A DNA stretch of 64,000 bases from the NCBI RefSeq assembly GCF_024218775.1, contig NZ_CP100404.1:2728001-2792000 (forward strand). Reading direction: 5' to 3'. Below the pieces are notes generated by a model. It ran no database searches and had not been told where the DNA came from. It saw only the letters and a list, made by a program, of their open reading frames with translations. The position numbers and the translations under genes are program-made. Source of the DNA: Haloarcula marina (GTDB lineage: Archaea; Halobacteriota; Halobacteria; Halobacteriales; Haloarculaceae). Position 1 is the first letter of the stretch. Every line of letters begins with the position of its first letter. This document shows, piece by piece, positions 1 through 9,498 of the stretch.

Positions 1-1323
1 CATCACGACCACCAGCGGGAGGTGTGCCCGTCGGCCGCCGACGCGGCCGTACCGAGAGACAGCGACGGTGTGAGCGGCGACGACGGCGACGACGTGGCCG
101 AGGACGACGAGCAGGACTTGCGACCCCCAGAACACCGGCAACGACAGGGCGGCGGCGGGGTTCGGGCCGAACAGGCCGCCGCTCGCCAGTTCGACGAGTC
201 CTCCGAGGTTCCGTAGGACGAACGGGTAGGTGTGGGCGATTTCGTAGGCCCCGGCGATGGGGAGCAAGGAGGCCGCGAAGGCCTCGGTCGCACGTCGCGA
301 CGCGTCCGACTCACCAAGTGCTGCGACGACGGCCACGGCGAGCCGATAGCTCCCGAGGAAGAGCGCGAACCCGACGGCGTAGAGGACGATAGCCGCGGGC
401 GTGGGTCCGACGGAGTCTGGGACCGCGGCCAGCAGATTCCGGAACGCCACCGTCTCGGTCAGACCGTCGAAGCTGACGGTGTACAGCGCGAGGACGACGA
501 AGGCCACCATCGAGGCGTCGCCGACCGGGCGCGTGCAGGCATGCCACGGGGCGCGGAACGAGAGTCGGTACCCGCCACGTTCACGGTCGGCGCGAACCGG
601 CGCGACCCGCCCGAACAGGCGATACAGGACCGCGAGCGCGTCGGCGCGCCGGAGCCACGCGGGACCGTACGCCAGCGCCCCGAGGAGCATCGCCAGCGCG
701 TAGGCGGCCACCAGCGCCGCCGTGAGCCGCGGTGACCGCGGCAGGGTCGTGAGGTTCTCCGCGACGCCGACCACGAGGCCGAACCCGACGACGGCGGGCC
801 AACTCCCGAGGCGGTCGGGGTACGAACCGAGAACGGCGGGTGGCTCCCCTTCGAGCCACGTCAGCGCGGCGTAGAGCGTCCCCCACGGGGAGCAGACGCG
901 CCACGGACTCCCGAAGACGAGCGCGAAGAGGCCGAGGCCTTTCAGCCACACCGGCCAGAACAGCACCGTCGCGACGTTCTCGGACTGAATCTGCTGACCG
1001 AGGAGGCCCCCGGCGAGGACGGCGACCAGCGCGAACAGGCCGAGCGCCCGCCCGACGTTTCGCAGCGTCTGTGCCGCCCAAAACGGGACCGCGAGCGAGC
1101 GGGGTGCATCGGCGGGTCCCGTTCGGTCCCCGAGGGCCAGCAACCCGGCGGTCAGCGCGACGGTCCCACCGGCCCCGACGTACAGCAACCACAGCGGAAT
1201 CGGGGTCTCGATTCCGCCCCCGATAGCGCCGTGGGCGCTGGCCGTCCCGGTCGCGGCGAGGAGCGCGAACACCGTCGCTCCCGCGAGGGCGGTCCGGCGA
1301 CGATGGCTCGCTCGGCCGTTCAT
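1..1323 (-). CDS. Multi-pass membrane protein, 3' end cut by window edge
   Basis: An uninterrupted frame of 441 codons runs from the ATG at 1323 to the left edge with no stop, so the C-terminus lies outside. The protein opens with an Arg-rich stretch and a hydrophobic segment ending GTASAHGA (a possible signal peptide). It continues with about eight or nine hydrophobic segments separated by short Arg-rich loops, including a Trp-rich motif SPWRVCSPWGTLYAALTW near residues 140-155. I do not recognise the family; integral membrane location is the only firm statement. It is divergent from the secreted beta-propeller gene at 1426, with about 100 bp between the starts. Coding status rests on the long stop-free frame and the hydrophobic periodicity. 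Confidence 0.75.
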   Translation of the reverse strand, partial: MNGRASHRRRTALAGATVFALLAATGTASAHGAIGGGIETPIPLWLLYVGAGGTVALTAGLLALGDRTGPADAPRSLAVPFWAAQTLRNVGRALGLFALVAVLAGGLLGQQIQSENVATVLFWPVWLKGLGLFALVFGSPWRVCSPWGTLYAALTWLEGEPPAVLGSYPDRLGSWPAVVGFGLVVGVAENLTTLPRSPRLTAALVAAYALAMLLGALAYGPAWLRRADALAVLYRLFGRVAPVRADRERGGYRLSFRAPWHACTRPVGDASMVAFVVLALYTVSFDGLTETVAFRNLLAAVPDSVGPTPAAIVLYAVGFALFLGSYRLAVAVVAALGESDASRRATEAFAASLLPIAGAYEIAHTYPFVLRNLGGLVELASGGLFGPNPAAALSLPVFWGSQVLLVVLGHVVAVVAAHTVAVSRYGRVGGRRAHLPLVVVM

Positions 1324-1395
1324 CTGCAGGCACTCGGCCGTCGTCGTGGAAGTACGTACCGCTCTCGCTTGCGGAAGGCCCGCGCGATGGTCGGG

Positions 1396-1402
1396 CTTAT
1401 AC
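1396..1402 (+). promoter_or_regulatory. TATA box for the beta-propeller gene
   Basis: CTTATAC is centred about 27 nt before the ATG at 1426. This spacing implies a leaderless transcript and favours that ATG over start codons further upstream in the same frame. Confidence 0.55.
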
Positions 1403-1425
1403 CCGCCGACGGTCGACGTACGGTG

Positions 1426-2676
1426 ATGCGACCCCGGACCGCTCTCGCCGCAGTGCTGTGCTGTGTCGCACTCGCTTCCGTCGCCGTCGCTGGGGTGGCG
1501 GCCGACGGCGGGGCGCTCACGCAGACGTGGGTGAGCGACACCGCCCGAGAGAACGAGGTGAACCACCACGCCGTCGGCGTCGGGCCGCGCGGCAACGTAG
1601 TGGTCGCGCCCGTCGCGGCGGTTCCGAACGCCGAACCTATCGGTCCCGACTCGTGCTCGCTCGCACGACTCAGGCCGAGCGACGGCGCGACCCGCTGGCG
1701 CTGGAGCGTCCCCGCCGAGGACTGTTTCACCCACGCGCTCACGGAACCGGCTATCGCCGACGTGGACGGTGACGGCGGACTGGAGGTGGCCGTCGGGACG
1801 ACGCAGAACGCGCTGGTCGTCCTCGACGCCGCCACCGGGACCGAACGGTGGCGCGTCCCGCTGTCGACGTACGGCTACGGCAAGCCAGCGGTCGGCGACG
1901 TGACGGGGGACGGCACGCCGGAACTCGTCACCAGCGACATCGCGGGAACGCTCGTCGTCGCCGACGGGAACGGCACCGCGGTCTGGCGTCGGGACACGAA
2001 CATGACGGTGTGGGCGGCCCCGCGAGTGGTCGACGCGGACGGCGACGACGAGACGGAGGTGGTCGTCGGCGGCGACGAGGCCGTCGTCGTCTACGAATCG
2101 AACGGGACCGAGCGCTGGCGAACCGAGGCGTCGGCGACCACCCTCGCCGTCGGGTCGGACGGGACGATACTGACGGGGACCACCGGCACGCTGATGGCCC
2201 TCGACGGAGCGACCGGCGAGCGACTGTGGACGGTCGACGTGGCGGGCACGCCGCGGCTTCACGACGCGGGGGACGCCGACGACGACGGCCGGACGGAGGT
2301 GTACGCTGGCGTGGCTGGCGGGACCGTACTCGCCGTCGACACGGCCACCGGCGAGACGGACTGGCGGACGTCGCTCGGCGGCGGGGAGCGACAGGCGACG
2401 TACGCGCCGCGACTCGCCGACGTGGACGGCGACGGCGGCGACGAGGTGGTGGCGCTGACAAACGGGGGCACCGTCGCGGTGCTGGACGGCCGAACCGGTG
2501 AGGAGCGGGCGGCCTACGAGCGCTCGGTCCCCATCTGGACGTTCGTCACGGCAGCGGACCTCGACGGGGACGGCGGCGCGGAGGTGCTGGTGCGCTACGG
2601 CGACGGCCGGGTGGTCGCACTCGACTGGACCAGTGCCGCGGCGGGCGGCGCGCTACAGGTCACAGACGGGTTTTGA
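1426..2676 (+). CDS. Secreted FG-GAP/PQQ-like beta-propeller protein
   Basis: 416 residues. The N-terminus is a Sec-type signal peptide (hydrophobic residues 5-27, then VAADGG). The rest is at least six repeats carrying a calcium-loop motif of the form DxDGDGxxEVxVG alternating with PQQ-like strands such as VVLDAATGTERWR and LAVDTATGETDWR. This is the signature of an extracellular or surface beta-propeller. No catalytic residues can be assigned, so a binding or scaffold role is an inference. The start is fixed by the signal peptide and by the TATA box 27 nt upstream. The last 17 bases overlap the convergent hydrolase gene. Confidence 0.85.
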   Translation: MRPRTALAAVLCCVALASVAVAGVAADGGALTQTWVSDTARENEVNHHAVGVGPRGNVVVAPVAAVPNAEPIGPDSCSLARLRPSDGATRWRWSVPAEDCFTHALTEPAIADVDGDGGLEVAVGTTQNALVVLDAATGTERWRVPLSTYGYGKPAVGDVTGDGTPELVTSDIAGTLVVADGNGTAVWRRDTNMTVWAAPRVVDADGDDETEVVVGGDEAVVVYESNGTERWRTEASATTLAVGSDGTILTGTTGTLMALDGATGERLWTVDVAGTPRLHDAGDADDDGRTEVYAGVAGGTVLAVDTATGETDWRTSLGGGERQATYAPRLADVDGDGGDEVVALTNGGTVAVLDGRTGEERAAYERSVPIWTFVTAADLDGDGGAEVLVRYGDGRVVALDWTSAAAGGALQVTDGF

Positions 2677-3259
2677 AAAAGTTCGACACGACCTCGGCGA
2701 CCGCCCCGGCTTGCCCGACGAAGTGGTGGTCGCCGGGGACCGACTCGACTGCGTGGCCCAGTTCGCGGGCGCGGTCGACGACGGGTCGCCAGTCGACGGT
2801 GTCGTCTCGCTCGCCGTAGACGACCTGTACGGGGCAGTCGATGCCGTCGAGCGCGGCGACCGGGTCGGTGTCGCCGCTCCCGAACTCGCTCGGCGGGGCC
2901 AGTACCGAGAGGGCGTCGGGGGCGTCTGCTTCGGCGACGCTCGCGGCCGCACACAGCGCCATGCTCGCCCCGAAACTGTAGCCGAACAGACCGACCGTGT
3001 CGTAGCGGTAGCGCGCCCACGACAGGGCGTTCTCGGCGTCGACTCGCTCGCCGCGCCCCTCGTCCCACGGGCCGTAGTCGAAGCGGAGGCAGGCCGCGTC
3101 GGGGGCGAGGGCGTCGCTCACCGCGCGCAGTCGCTGGTCGGACCGGCGGCCGCCGTGCCGCGGATGCGGCGGGCACGCGACGACGACTCGGTCGGCGTCG
3201 GGCGCGTCGAGACTGCCGACGACGCGGCGGCCGCCGGGGACGTGGACCGGGTCGCTCAT
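2660..3259 (-). CDS. Alpha/beta hydrolase (dienelactone-hydrolase-like)
   Basis: 199 residues, a single cytosolic alpha/beta-hydrolase domain. The nucleophile elbow GYSFGA (Ser near residue 95), an acid-turn region VVYGERDDTVDW and a C-terminal His in GDHHFVG give a plausible Ser-Asp-His triad. An early ACPPHPRHGG loop resembles the oxyanion-side HPHP loop of small archaeal hydrolases. The substrate is unknown; esterase or peptidase-like activity on a small molecule is a family-level inference. Size is normal for compact members. It converges on the beta-propeller gene with a 17-base overlap. Confidence 0.85.
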   Translation of the reverse strand: MSDPVHVPGGRRVVGSLDAPDADRVVVACPPHPRHGGRRSDQRLRAVSDALAPDAACLRFDYGPWDEGRGERVDAENALSWARYRYDTVGLFGYSFGASMALCAAASVAEADAPDALSVLAPPSEFGSGDTDPVAALDGIDCPVQVVYGERDDTVDWRPVVDRARELGHAVESVPGDHHFVGQAGAVAEVVSNFFKTRL

Positions 3260-3261
3260 AC

Positions 3262-3528
3262 TTGCCGGGTCGGCCCCTGCGGGCCTGTATCTGTCGCCGT
3301 CGCCGCAGCGTCCGCCAACTCCGCTTTATCATCGCGGGTTCACACACCGGCGCGTTCGTCGGGAGCCTCGTCCCCTCCTTTGGCCTCCCCGACGACGTCT
3401 TCTCGGTCCTGCTGGTCGTGTTCTTGCTCGCCCTCCCGCTGGTGGTCGACGCGAAGTGGGCGGCCGTCGAGCGGACGTGGTTTCGACTGGTGGGGGACCG
3501 CAGCCAGTCGTCTCAGGGGGGCGAGTAG
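3262..3528 (+). CDS. Possible small membrane protein, start uncertain
   Basis: The frame ends with a convincing hydrophobic segment (SVLLVVFLLALPLVVDAKW) followed by a short basic tail, as in haloarchaeal one-helix proteins. The only upstream initiation codon in frame is a TTG at 3262, which would add an Arg-rich N-terminus lying over the promoter of the divergent hydrolase. A TATA-like CTTTATCA at 3323-3330 points to a start near 3350, but no ATG, GTG or TTG is there. The C-terminal half may be real and the N-terminus is unresolved. Confidence 0.35.
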   Translation: MPGRPLRACICRRRRSVRQLRFIIAGSHTGAFVGSLVPSFGLPDDVFSVLLVVFLLALPLVVDAKWAAVERTWFRLVGDRSQSSQGGE

Positions 3529-3535
3529 TGGAAGA

Positions 3536-3543
3536 AATTTAAG
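3536..3543 (+). promoter_or_regulatory. TATA box for pspA
   Basis: AATTTAAG is centred about 27 nt before the pspA ATG at 3567, in an AT-rich pocket of otherwise GC-rich sequence, implying leaderless transcription. Confidence 0.55.
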
Positions 3544-3566
3544 TCGACAGCACCGAACTTTGTGCC

Positions 3567-4421
3567 ATGGGAATCCTCTCGCGCGCCTCGTACATCATCC
3601 GGTCGAAGGTGAACGCGGTGCTCAATCGCTCTGAAGACCCCGCCGAGACCCTCGATTACAGCTACGAGCAGTTGCGGAACGAACTGCAGGACGTCAAGCA
3701 GGGCATCGCCGACCTCACGACCCAGAAGAAGCGACTGGAGATTCAGAAGCGCCGCCTCGAAGAGAACGTCGAGAAGCACAACGACCAGGCGCGACAGGCG
3801 GTCAAGCAGGACCGAGAGGACCTCGCTCGACAGGCCCTTGAGAAGAAGAAACAGAAGATGACCCAGATAGAGGAACTGGACAGCCAGATTCAGCAACTCC
3901 AGTCCCAGCAGGACCAACTCGTCGAGCAGAAAGACGAACTCCAGCGCCAGATAGAGCAGTTCCGCACGAAGAAAGAGACGATGAAGGCCCGCTACGAGGC
4001 CGCCGAGGCCTCCAAGCGGGTCAACGAGGCCATGACCGGCGCGGGCGACGAGATGGAGGACGTGAACCGCGCCATCGAGCGCGCAGAGGAGCGTACCGAG
4101 GACATGGAGGCCCGCGCCCAGGCGATGGACGAACTCCGCGACGACGGCGTGCTGGACGACCAACTCTCGGAGAAGAGTTCGCTGGAGCGCGAACTCGACG
4201 ACATCCAGCAACAGGGGGCCGTCGACGCCGAACTCGACACGCTGAAACGGGAGATGGGGAAGGCCGACGAGAGCGACGAGGGCGACGCGGATGCCGAACC
4301 GAGCGAGGAAGAAGCCGAACTGGAGGCGGAACTCGCCGACGACACCGTCGAATCCGTCGAGGTCGACGAGAGCGAAGTCGAGGCGGAACTCGAAGAACTG
4401 AAAGACGACGAGCAGGCCTGA
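3567..4421 (+). CDS. pspA: PspA/IM30 family membrane-stress protein
   Basis: 284 residues. The N-terminal amphipathic segment (MGILSRASYIIRSKVNAVLN) and the EDPAETLDYSYEQL region match the PspA/Vipp1 start, followed by an almost continuous coiled coil to about residue 220. The final 60 residues are a very acidic Glu/Asp tail, a haloarchaeal addition. Family knowledge: PspA proteins polymerise on stressed membranes and help keep the proton gradient intact. It stands alone with its own promoter; the neighbouring SLC13 transporter is convergent. Confidence 0.92.
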   Translation: MGILSRASYIIRSKVNAVLNRSEDPAETLDYSYEQLRNELQDVKQGIADLTTQKKRLEIQKRRLEENVEKHNDQARQAVKQDREDLARQALEKKKQKMTQIEELDSQIQQLQSQQDQLVEQKDELQRQIEQFRTKKETMKARYEAAEASKRVNEAMTGAGDEMEDVNRAIERAEERTEDMEARAQAMDELRDDGVLDDQLSEKSSLERELDDIQQQGAVDAELDTLKREMGKADESDEGDADAEPSEEEAELEAELADDTVESVEVDESEVEAELEELKDDEQA

Positions 4422-6335
4422 TTACAGCGGCCAGACGACTGCGACGCCGACCGTCGTCACCGCACACAGCAGGAGTTGTAACGGCCCGCCGACGCGGGCG
4501 TAGTCTGTGAACCGATAGCCGCCCGGCCCGTACACCATCAGGTTCGTCTGGTAGCCGACGGGCGTGAGGAAGGCGGTGGCGACGGCGAACGTGACGACGA
4601 ACAGGAACGGTGCGCCGGAGAGGCCCACGTCCTGCGCCGTGGCGACGGCGATGGGTGCGAGCAGAACCACCGTCGCGACAGGGGTGATGACGCTAGCGAT
4701 TACGGCTGTCAGGAGGTAGAACAGCGCCAGCAACGCGAGCGGCGGGAGGACGGTACCCGCACCGGCGAGGAGGCCGCCGACGAACGTCGCGCCGCCGGTC
4801 GCCTGCATCGCCGCACCGAGGGGGAGGAGGCCAGCCAGCAGGAAGACGACGTTCCAACTCACGGCGTCGTAGGCCCGCGAGGCGCTCAGCGACCCGGTGG
4901 CGACCATCGCCACGACGCCGCCCAGCGCGGCGATGTAGATGGGGACGACACCGAGGGCCGCAAGCGCGATGACGGCGACAAGGATACCGACGGGAACCAG
5001 TGCCCGCGGGCCGAGCGTCGGCGGCGCGGCCTCGTCGTGGATGACGTCGAACAGTTCGGGCGGCCCCTCGGTGAGGACGAGATACCCCTCCTCGTCCAAG
5101 TGGAGGATCTCGTCGACCGGCGTCTGGACCAACAGCGTGTCACCCGCGGCGAGTTCGACCCCCGCGAACCCCTCGCGGATGACGGTGTCGCCCCGGCGAA
5201 TCGCCAGCACGGTCACGTCGAACCGCGAGCGGAGGCCAACGTCGCCGAGCGTCCGCCCGAGCAGTCGGGACTCGCCGTCGACGACGGCTTCGGCGAGGAT
5301 ACCGGCGTGGCCGCTCTCGGCCAGTAGTTCCTCGGTCACCGACTCGCGGGGGAGTTGCCGGAGTTCGTACCGCTCGGCGAACTGGTTGACCGCCTGCTTG
5401 CTCCCCCGGACCGTCAGTACGTCGTCGGCTTCAATCGGCCAGTCGGTCGCCGTCGCGAAGAACGATTCGCCGTCGCGGTCGATTTGGAGCACGTCGACGT
5501 CGATGGGGTCCACCGCGTCGGACGGCGCTTCCTCGTCGGCAGTGGCGGCGACTCCGTCCGTTTCGTCGACCAGCGCTTCGAGTTCCCCGCCGTCCAGCGC
5601 CTCCGCGACGGTCAGGCCGACCAGCGGCGAGGACTCTCGAACCGTCAACTGCGCGAGGTGGCGGTCCATATCGAACTCCTCGGTGAAGTCCGCGGCCGGG
5701 TGGATCCGTTCGGGGACGAGCGATTGACCCACGGTGAGGAGGTAGGCGACCCCGACCAGGAGGACGACGACGCCGACGGGCGTGAGCGTGAACATCGAGA
5801 ACGGTTCGCCGAGCAGGTCGCGCGAGATGTCGCTCGCGAGCAAGTTCGTCGTCGTCCCGATGAGCGTCAGCGTGCCGCCCAGCATCGCGGCGAACGACAG
5901 GGGGAGGAGGAGTCGAGACGGCGAGATGCGGTAGCGCTCGGCGAGACTCGTCACCAGCGGGATGAACACGGCGACGATAGGAGTGTTGTTGACGAACCCG
6001 GCGCTGACGCTCGTCGTGCCGACGATGGCGGCCAGCAACCGGTTCTCGTCCCCACGGGTCAGCGTCGCCAGTCGCGCGGCAAGCCAGTCGACCAGTCCGG
6101 CCTGCTCGACACCGGCGCTCAGGATGTACATGGCGACGATGGTGACGACGGCGGGGCTGGCGAACCCCTCGATGGCCTCGCGGGCCGGGACGCCCGTGTA
6201 CGGTTCGAGGACGGCCAGTGAGACGAGGACGGCGATGGCCGTCATGTCCGGCGAGAGCCACTCGGTAACGAACAGCGTCAGCGCGGCGGCGATGAGCGCG
6301 AACACGACGAGCGCGCCCGCCGATAGCGGGGCCAT
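4422..6335 (-). CDS. SLC13/DASS-type anion transporter with two RCK_C domains
   Basis: 637 residues. The transmembrane part is split into residues 1-200 and 425-637, each carrying the family reentrant-loop type motifs (SAGFVNNTPIVAVFIPL and GTLTLIGTTTNLLASD in the first half). Between them lie two TrkA-C (RCK_C) domains, near residues 220-310 and 340-410, which in relatives are thought to bind regulatory ligands. This is the SLC13-permease/RCK_C architecture associated with sulfate, dicarboxylate or related anion import with Na+. The actual substrate cannot be read from sequence. A TATA-like GCATTTATCCC (minus strand, about 6357-6367) sits 28 nt upstream of the ATG. Confidence 0.88.
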   Translation of the reverse strand: MAPLSAGALVVFALIAAALTLFVTEWLSPDMTAIAVLVSLAVLEPYTGVPAREAIEGFASPAVVTIVAMYILSAGVEQAGLVDWLAARLATLTRGDENRLLAAIVGTTSVSAGFVNNTPIVAVFIPLVTSLAERYRISPSRLLLPLSFAAMLGGTLTLIGTTTNLLASDISRDLLGEPFSMFTLTPVGVVVLLVGVAYLLTVGQSLVPERIHPAADFTEEFDMDRHLAQLTVRESSPLVGLTVAEALDGGELEALVDETDGVAATADEEAPSDAVDPIDVDVLQIDRDGESFFATATDWPIEADDVLTVRGSKQAVNQFAERYELRQLPRESVTEELLAESGHAGILAEAVVDGESRLLGRTLGDVGLRSRFDVTVLAIRRGDTVIREGFAGVELAAGDTLLVQTPVDEILHLDEEGYLVLTEGPPELFDVIHDEAAPPTLGPRALVPVGILVAVIALAALGVVPIYIAALGGVVAMVATGSLSASRAYDAVSWNVVFLLAGLLPLGAAMQATGGATFVGGLLAGAGTVLPPLALLALFYLLTAVIASVITPVATVVLLAPIAVATAQDVGLSGAPFLFVVTFAVATAFLTPVGYQTNLMVYGPGGYRFTDYARVGGPLQLLLCAVTTVGVAVVWPL

Positions 6336-6383
6336 GTCTACGCGAAACGACCGTCTGTGGGATAAATGCTGGTGGGCGGCTGC

Positions 6384-7427
6384 TTACTCCCACGACACGT
6401 CGACCGAGCGGTCCGTCTCCCGGAGGATGAACGGGCCGATGGAGAGGGTCCGCTTGGTGACGGTGACGATGCGGAGGATGTACGCGAGCAGGATGGTGAA
6501 GGGGACCAGCGAGATGGTCGTCGTCGTCACCAGTATCCACAGCGAATCAGCGACCCAGAGCGTCGTTCCGGCGAAGTCCCGCGGGTCGAAGAATACCTGC
6601 GACGAGATGGCGACGGCGAGCGCGGGGACGGCGACGTACAGGAGCGTCCGCGAGAGGTTCGATAGCTCCCACTGGAAGTACAGCGTCTTGAAGTGTTCGC
6701 GGGCCGGGCCGAACAGTTCGAGCGTCTCCAAGAGGTCGTCGAGTTTGTCCAGCGCATCCTGCGAGAGGTCGTCGGTGTGCTCCCGTCGGATGCGTCGCCC
6801 GGCGTAGAGTTTCCACGAGTAGTTGTAGTTCAGGGCGGCTTTGACAACGTCGAACTCGCCGAAGTTCGCGCCTTCGAGTTGCTCCGTGACGGTCTCGGCG
6901 TTGCCGACGATAGAGTCGAGGTACGTCGACAGCAGGTCCGAGAGGTCGTCGCTCACCGCGCCTTTGTCGACGGCGTCGTCGAGGGCCTGGGCCTGCTCTT
7001 TGGTCGCGCGGACGAGCGAGCGGAGGAACGCGGACGGTTCCGCCGGACTGACGGCCGCGCCGACGGCGTCGGCGACGTTCTCGCGGAATGTCATCGCGCC
7101 GCTCATCCGGTCGCGCTGGTCACCGGCCGCGCCGAGTTCCTGCGAGAGGACGAGTTGGCTCAGCGTCAGAATCAGCGTGACGGCGGTAATCGTGCCGGTG
7201 ATGAGCGCCTGGTACAGCGTCTCGATGGGGTCGCCGCGGACCAGCAGCGTGTGCGCGGACGTGGGATGGGCGACGCCGAAGACGAGGATGGTGGCGAACA
7301 GCAGCGCCGAGAACAGCGCGGCGACGAGTCGGCGGTCCGCGTCCAACAGGAACCAGATGACGCTCGCCCGCTCGTCGGCCCGTCCGCGCATGGTGTCGCT
7401 GGGCTGGTCGCGGTCGGAATCTGCCAT
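6384..7427 (-). CDS. Conserved haloarchaeal membrane protein
   Basis: 347 residues with four predicted transmembrane helices, two near residues 30-100 (LVAALFSALLFATILVFGV; ALITGTITAVTLILTLSQLVL) and two near 265-320. The roughly 150-residue cytosolic middle is rich in charged helices. I recognise no enzymatic motif. The four-helix layout with a central soluble domain resembles DUF2254-like or bestrophin-like proteins but I cannot confirm either. Transcription is co-directional with thrS, 81 bp downstream of it. A TATA-like GCGTTTTTATCGG is about 27 nt before the start. Confidence 0.75.
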   Translation of the reverse strand: MADSDRDQPSDTMRGRADERASVIWFLLDADRRLVAALFSALLFATILVFGVAHPTSAHTLLVRGDPIETLYQALITGTITAVTLILTLSQLVLSQELGAAGDQRDRMSGAMTFRENVADAVGAAVSPAEPSAFLRSLVRATKEQAQALDDAVDKGAVSDDLSDLLSTYLDSIVGNAETVTEQLEGANFGEFDVVKAALNYNYSWKLYAGRRIRREHTDDLSQDALDKLDDLLETLELFGPAREHFKTLYFQWELSNLSRTLLYVAVPALAVAISSQVFFDPRDFAGTTLWVADSLWILVTTTTISLVPFTILLAYILRIVTVTKRTLSIGPFILRETDRSVDVSWE

Positions 7428-7457
7428 ACGGGGGGCCTCTCGCGCCTCCGATAAAAA

Positions 7458-7471
7458 CGCACGTTCGTGCG
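7458..7471. promoter_or_regulatory. 14-bp palindrome beside a promoter
   Basis: CGCACG-TT-CGTGCG is a perfect 6-bp inverted repeat. It directly adjoins the TATA-like GATAAAAA (7450-7457) of the membrane-protein gene starting at 7427. Its position suggests a regulator site, although a 6-bp arm can occur by chance in GC-rich DNA. Confidence 0.3.
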
Positions 7472-7508
7472 AAGACGTGGCACGCCGACAGCGCCGTCGG
7501 GACGGCGG

Positions 7509-9437
7509 CTACCGTCCGGCGAGGAACGTCACGGCGGTCCGCTGCTGTTCGACTTCGGTTTCGAGGTGGTCGCGGAACTCGGCGAGGTCGATTTCCTTCT
7601 CCTCGCGCTCTTTGCGGTCGCGCACCGAGATGTCCCCCGCGTTCTCCTCGTTGTCGCCGATGATGAGCATGTAGGGGACCCGGTCGTCGTGGGCCTGCTG
7701 AATCTTCCGGCCGACGGTCCACGACCGGTCTTCGATTTTGACCCGGAAGTCGCCAAGTTCGTCTTGCAGTTCCTCACAGTAGGGGATGTTGTCGTCGGAA
7801 ACGGGGAGGATACGGACCTGTTCGGGGGCCAACCACGGCGGGAACTTCCCGTTGTAGTGCTCGGTCAACACCATGAAGAACCGCTCGTAGGAGCCGTACA
7901 GCGCGCGGTGAATCATCACCGGGCGGTGGTCCTCGTTGTCCTCGCCCGTGTAGGTCAGGTCGAACCGCTCGGGCATGTTGAAGTCCAGTTGGACCGTGGG
8001 GCCGTCCCAGTTGCGCCCGAGTGCGTCCTCGAAGGCGAAGTCGATTTTGGGACCGTAGAACGCGCCGTCGCCCTCCTCGACGACGTAGTCGATGTCCTGA
8101 GCGTCGAGAACCGATTCGAGTTGGGACTCCGCTTTCTCCCAGATTTCGTCGCTGCCAACGGACTTCTCGGGCCGGGTGGCGAACTGGACGGTGTAGTCGA
8201 GGTTGAACGTGTCCAGCGTGTCGAGGATGATGTCGACGGTGGCCAGCACCTCCTGTTCTATCTGGTCGGGCCGGACGAACAGGTGGCCGTCGTCGATGGT
8301 GAACGCCCACGTCCGCGAGAGGCCCGACAGTTCGCCGCGCTGTTCTTTGCGGTACACCTTCCCGTCCTCGAAGTAGCGAACGGGGAGGTCACGGTAGGAC
8401 CACGACTTCTGGTCGAAGATGGTCGCGTGGCCGGGACAGTTCATCGGCTTGAGGCCGTACTCCTCGTCGTTGACCTCCAGCAGGAACATGTCGTCGACGT
8501 AGTTGTCGTAGTGGCCGGACTTCTTCCACAGTTCCGTGCGGAAGACGTGTGGCGTCTCGATTTCGTCGTAGCCCGCGTCGCGGTTCAGTTCGGCGACGTA
8601 GTCCGACAGTTCGTTGAGAATCTTCTTGCCGTTCGGTTCGTACAGCGGGAGGCCCGGGCCGGTGGTGTCGTCGATGGAGAACAGGTCCATCTCCTGGCCG
8701 ATTTTGCGGTGGTCGCGCTCCTGGGCCTTCTGTCGGCGTTCGAGGTAGTCGTCCAGTTCGCTCTGGGTGGGGAAGGCAGTCCCGTAGACGCGGGTGAGCG
8801 TCTCGTTGTCCTCCTCGCCGCGCCAGAACGCCGCCGAGATTTCCAGCAGGGCGAACCCACCGATTTCGCCGGTCGATTCGACGTGGGGGCCCTGACAGAG
8901 GTCGTAGAACTCGCCCTGTTCGTAGACGGAGACGGGGTCCTCACCGGCGGCCTCGGTTTCGAGGATGTCCTGCTTGAACGGGTTGTCCTCGTAGCGCTCG
9001 AAGGCCTCATCGCGGTCGACGAGAACGCGTTCGATGTCGTAGTCCTCCTCGATGATGGCCTCGGCCTCGTCCTCAATGGCTTCCAAGTCGTCCTCGTCTA
9101 AGTCGACGCCGGTGATGTCGTAGTAGAAACCGTCGTCGGTCCACGGTCCGATTGTCAGTGTCGCCTCGGGGAACTCGCGCTGGAGCGCCTGTGCGAAGAC
9201 GTGGGCGGCCGAGTGGCGCAACACGTCGACGTACTCGTCGCTGGAGGGTGTGACGATGACCAGTTCGACGTCCGTCTCGATGGCCGTGTGCTTGTCGACT
9301 AACTCGCCGTCCACGACGCCCGCGACGGTGTCGTCACCGAGTCCCGGTCCGATTTCGTAGGCGACGTCTTCGACCGTACTACCGGCGTCCATCTCTAACG
9401 TGGACCCGTCCGGCAGCGTGACCGTGACCGTACTCAT
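7509..9437 (-). CDS. thrS: Threonyl-tRNA synthetase
   Basis: 642 residues, the full bacterial-type length. Order: TGS domain (1-62), second additional editing domain with HSAAH (His75, His79) and YDLCQGPH (Cys181, His185), then the class II catalytic core. The core shows [10 protein letters not shown], motif 2 around [16 protein letters not shown] and motif 3 in [15 protein letters not shown], followed by the anticodon-binding domain (from about 530). It charges tRNA-Thr and clears mischarged Ser through the editing domain. Many archaea instead use a ThrRS with an unrelated editing domain, so this is the bacterial-type enzyme common in haloarchaea. All key residues seen are intact. Confidence 0.97.
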   Translation of the reverse strand: MSTVTVTLPDGSTLEMDAGSTVEDVAYEIGPGLGDDTVAGVVDGELVDKHTAIETDVELVIVTPSSDEYVDVLRHSAAHVFAQALQREFPEATLTIGPWTDDGFYYDITGVDLDEDDLEAIEDEAEAIIEEDYDIERVLVDRDEAFERYEDNPFKQDILETEAAGEDPVSVYEQGEFYDLCQGPHVESTGEIGGFALLEISAAFWRGEEDNETLTRVYGTAFPTQSELDDYLERRQKAQERDHRKIGQEMDLFSIDDTTGPGLPLYEPNGKKILNELSDYVAELNRDAGYDEIETPHVFRTELWKKSGHYDNYVDDMFLLEVNDEEYGLKPMNCPGHATIFDQKSWSYRDLPVRYFEDGKVYRKEQRGELSGLSRTWAFTIDDGHLFVRPDQIEQEVLATVDIILDTLDTFNLDYTVQFATRPEKSVGSDEIWEKAESQLESVLDAQDIDYVVEEGDGAFYGPKIDFAFEDALGRNWDGPTVQLDFNMPERFDLTYTGEDNEDHRPVMIHRALYGSYERFFMVLTEHYNGKFPPWLAPEQVRILPVSDDNIPYCEELQDELGDFRVKIEDRSWTVGRKIQQAHDDRVPYMLIIGDNEENAGDISVRDRKEREEKEIDLAEFRDHLETEVEQQRTAVTFLAGR

Positions 9438-9498
9438 ACCCGTGGATACGATAGCCGCCGGGGATAAGTGTATTGAGACGCGGACGCCCGCCCTCGAA

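Noticed and set aside
7467-9101. Long open frame on the plus strand opposite thrS
   Set aside because: It is a GC-skewed mirror of the thrS reading frame; the minus-strand gene has intact catalytic motifs and the opposite protein shows only low-complexity composition.
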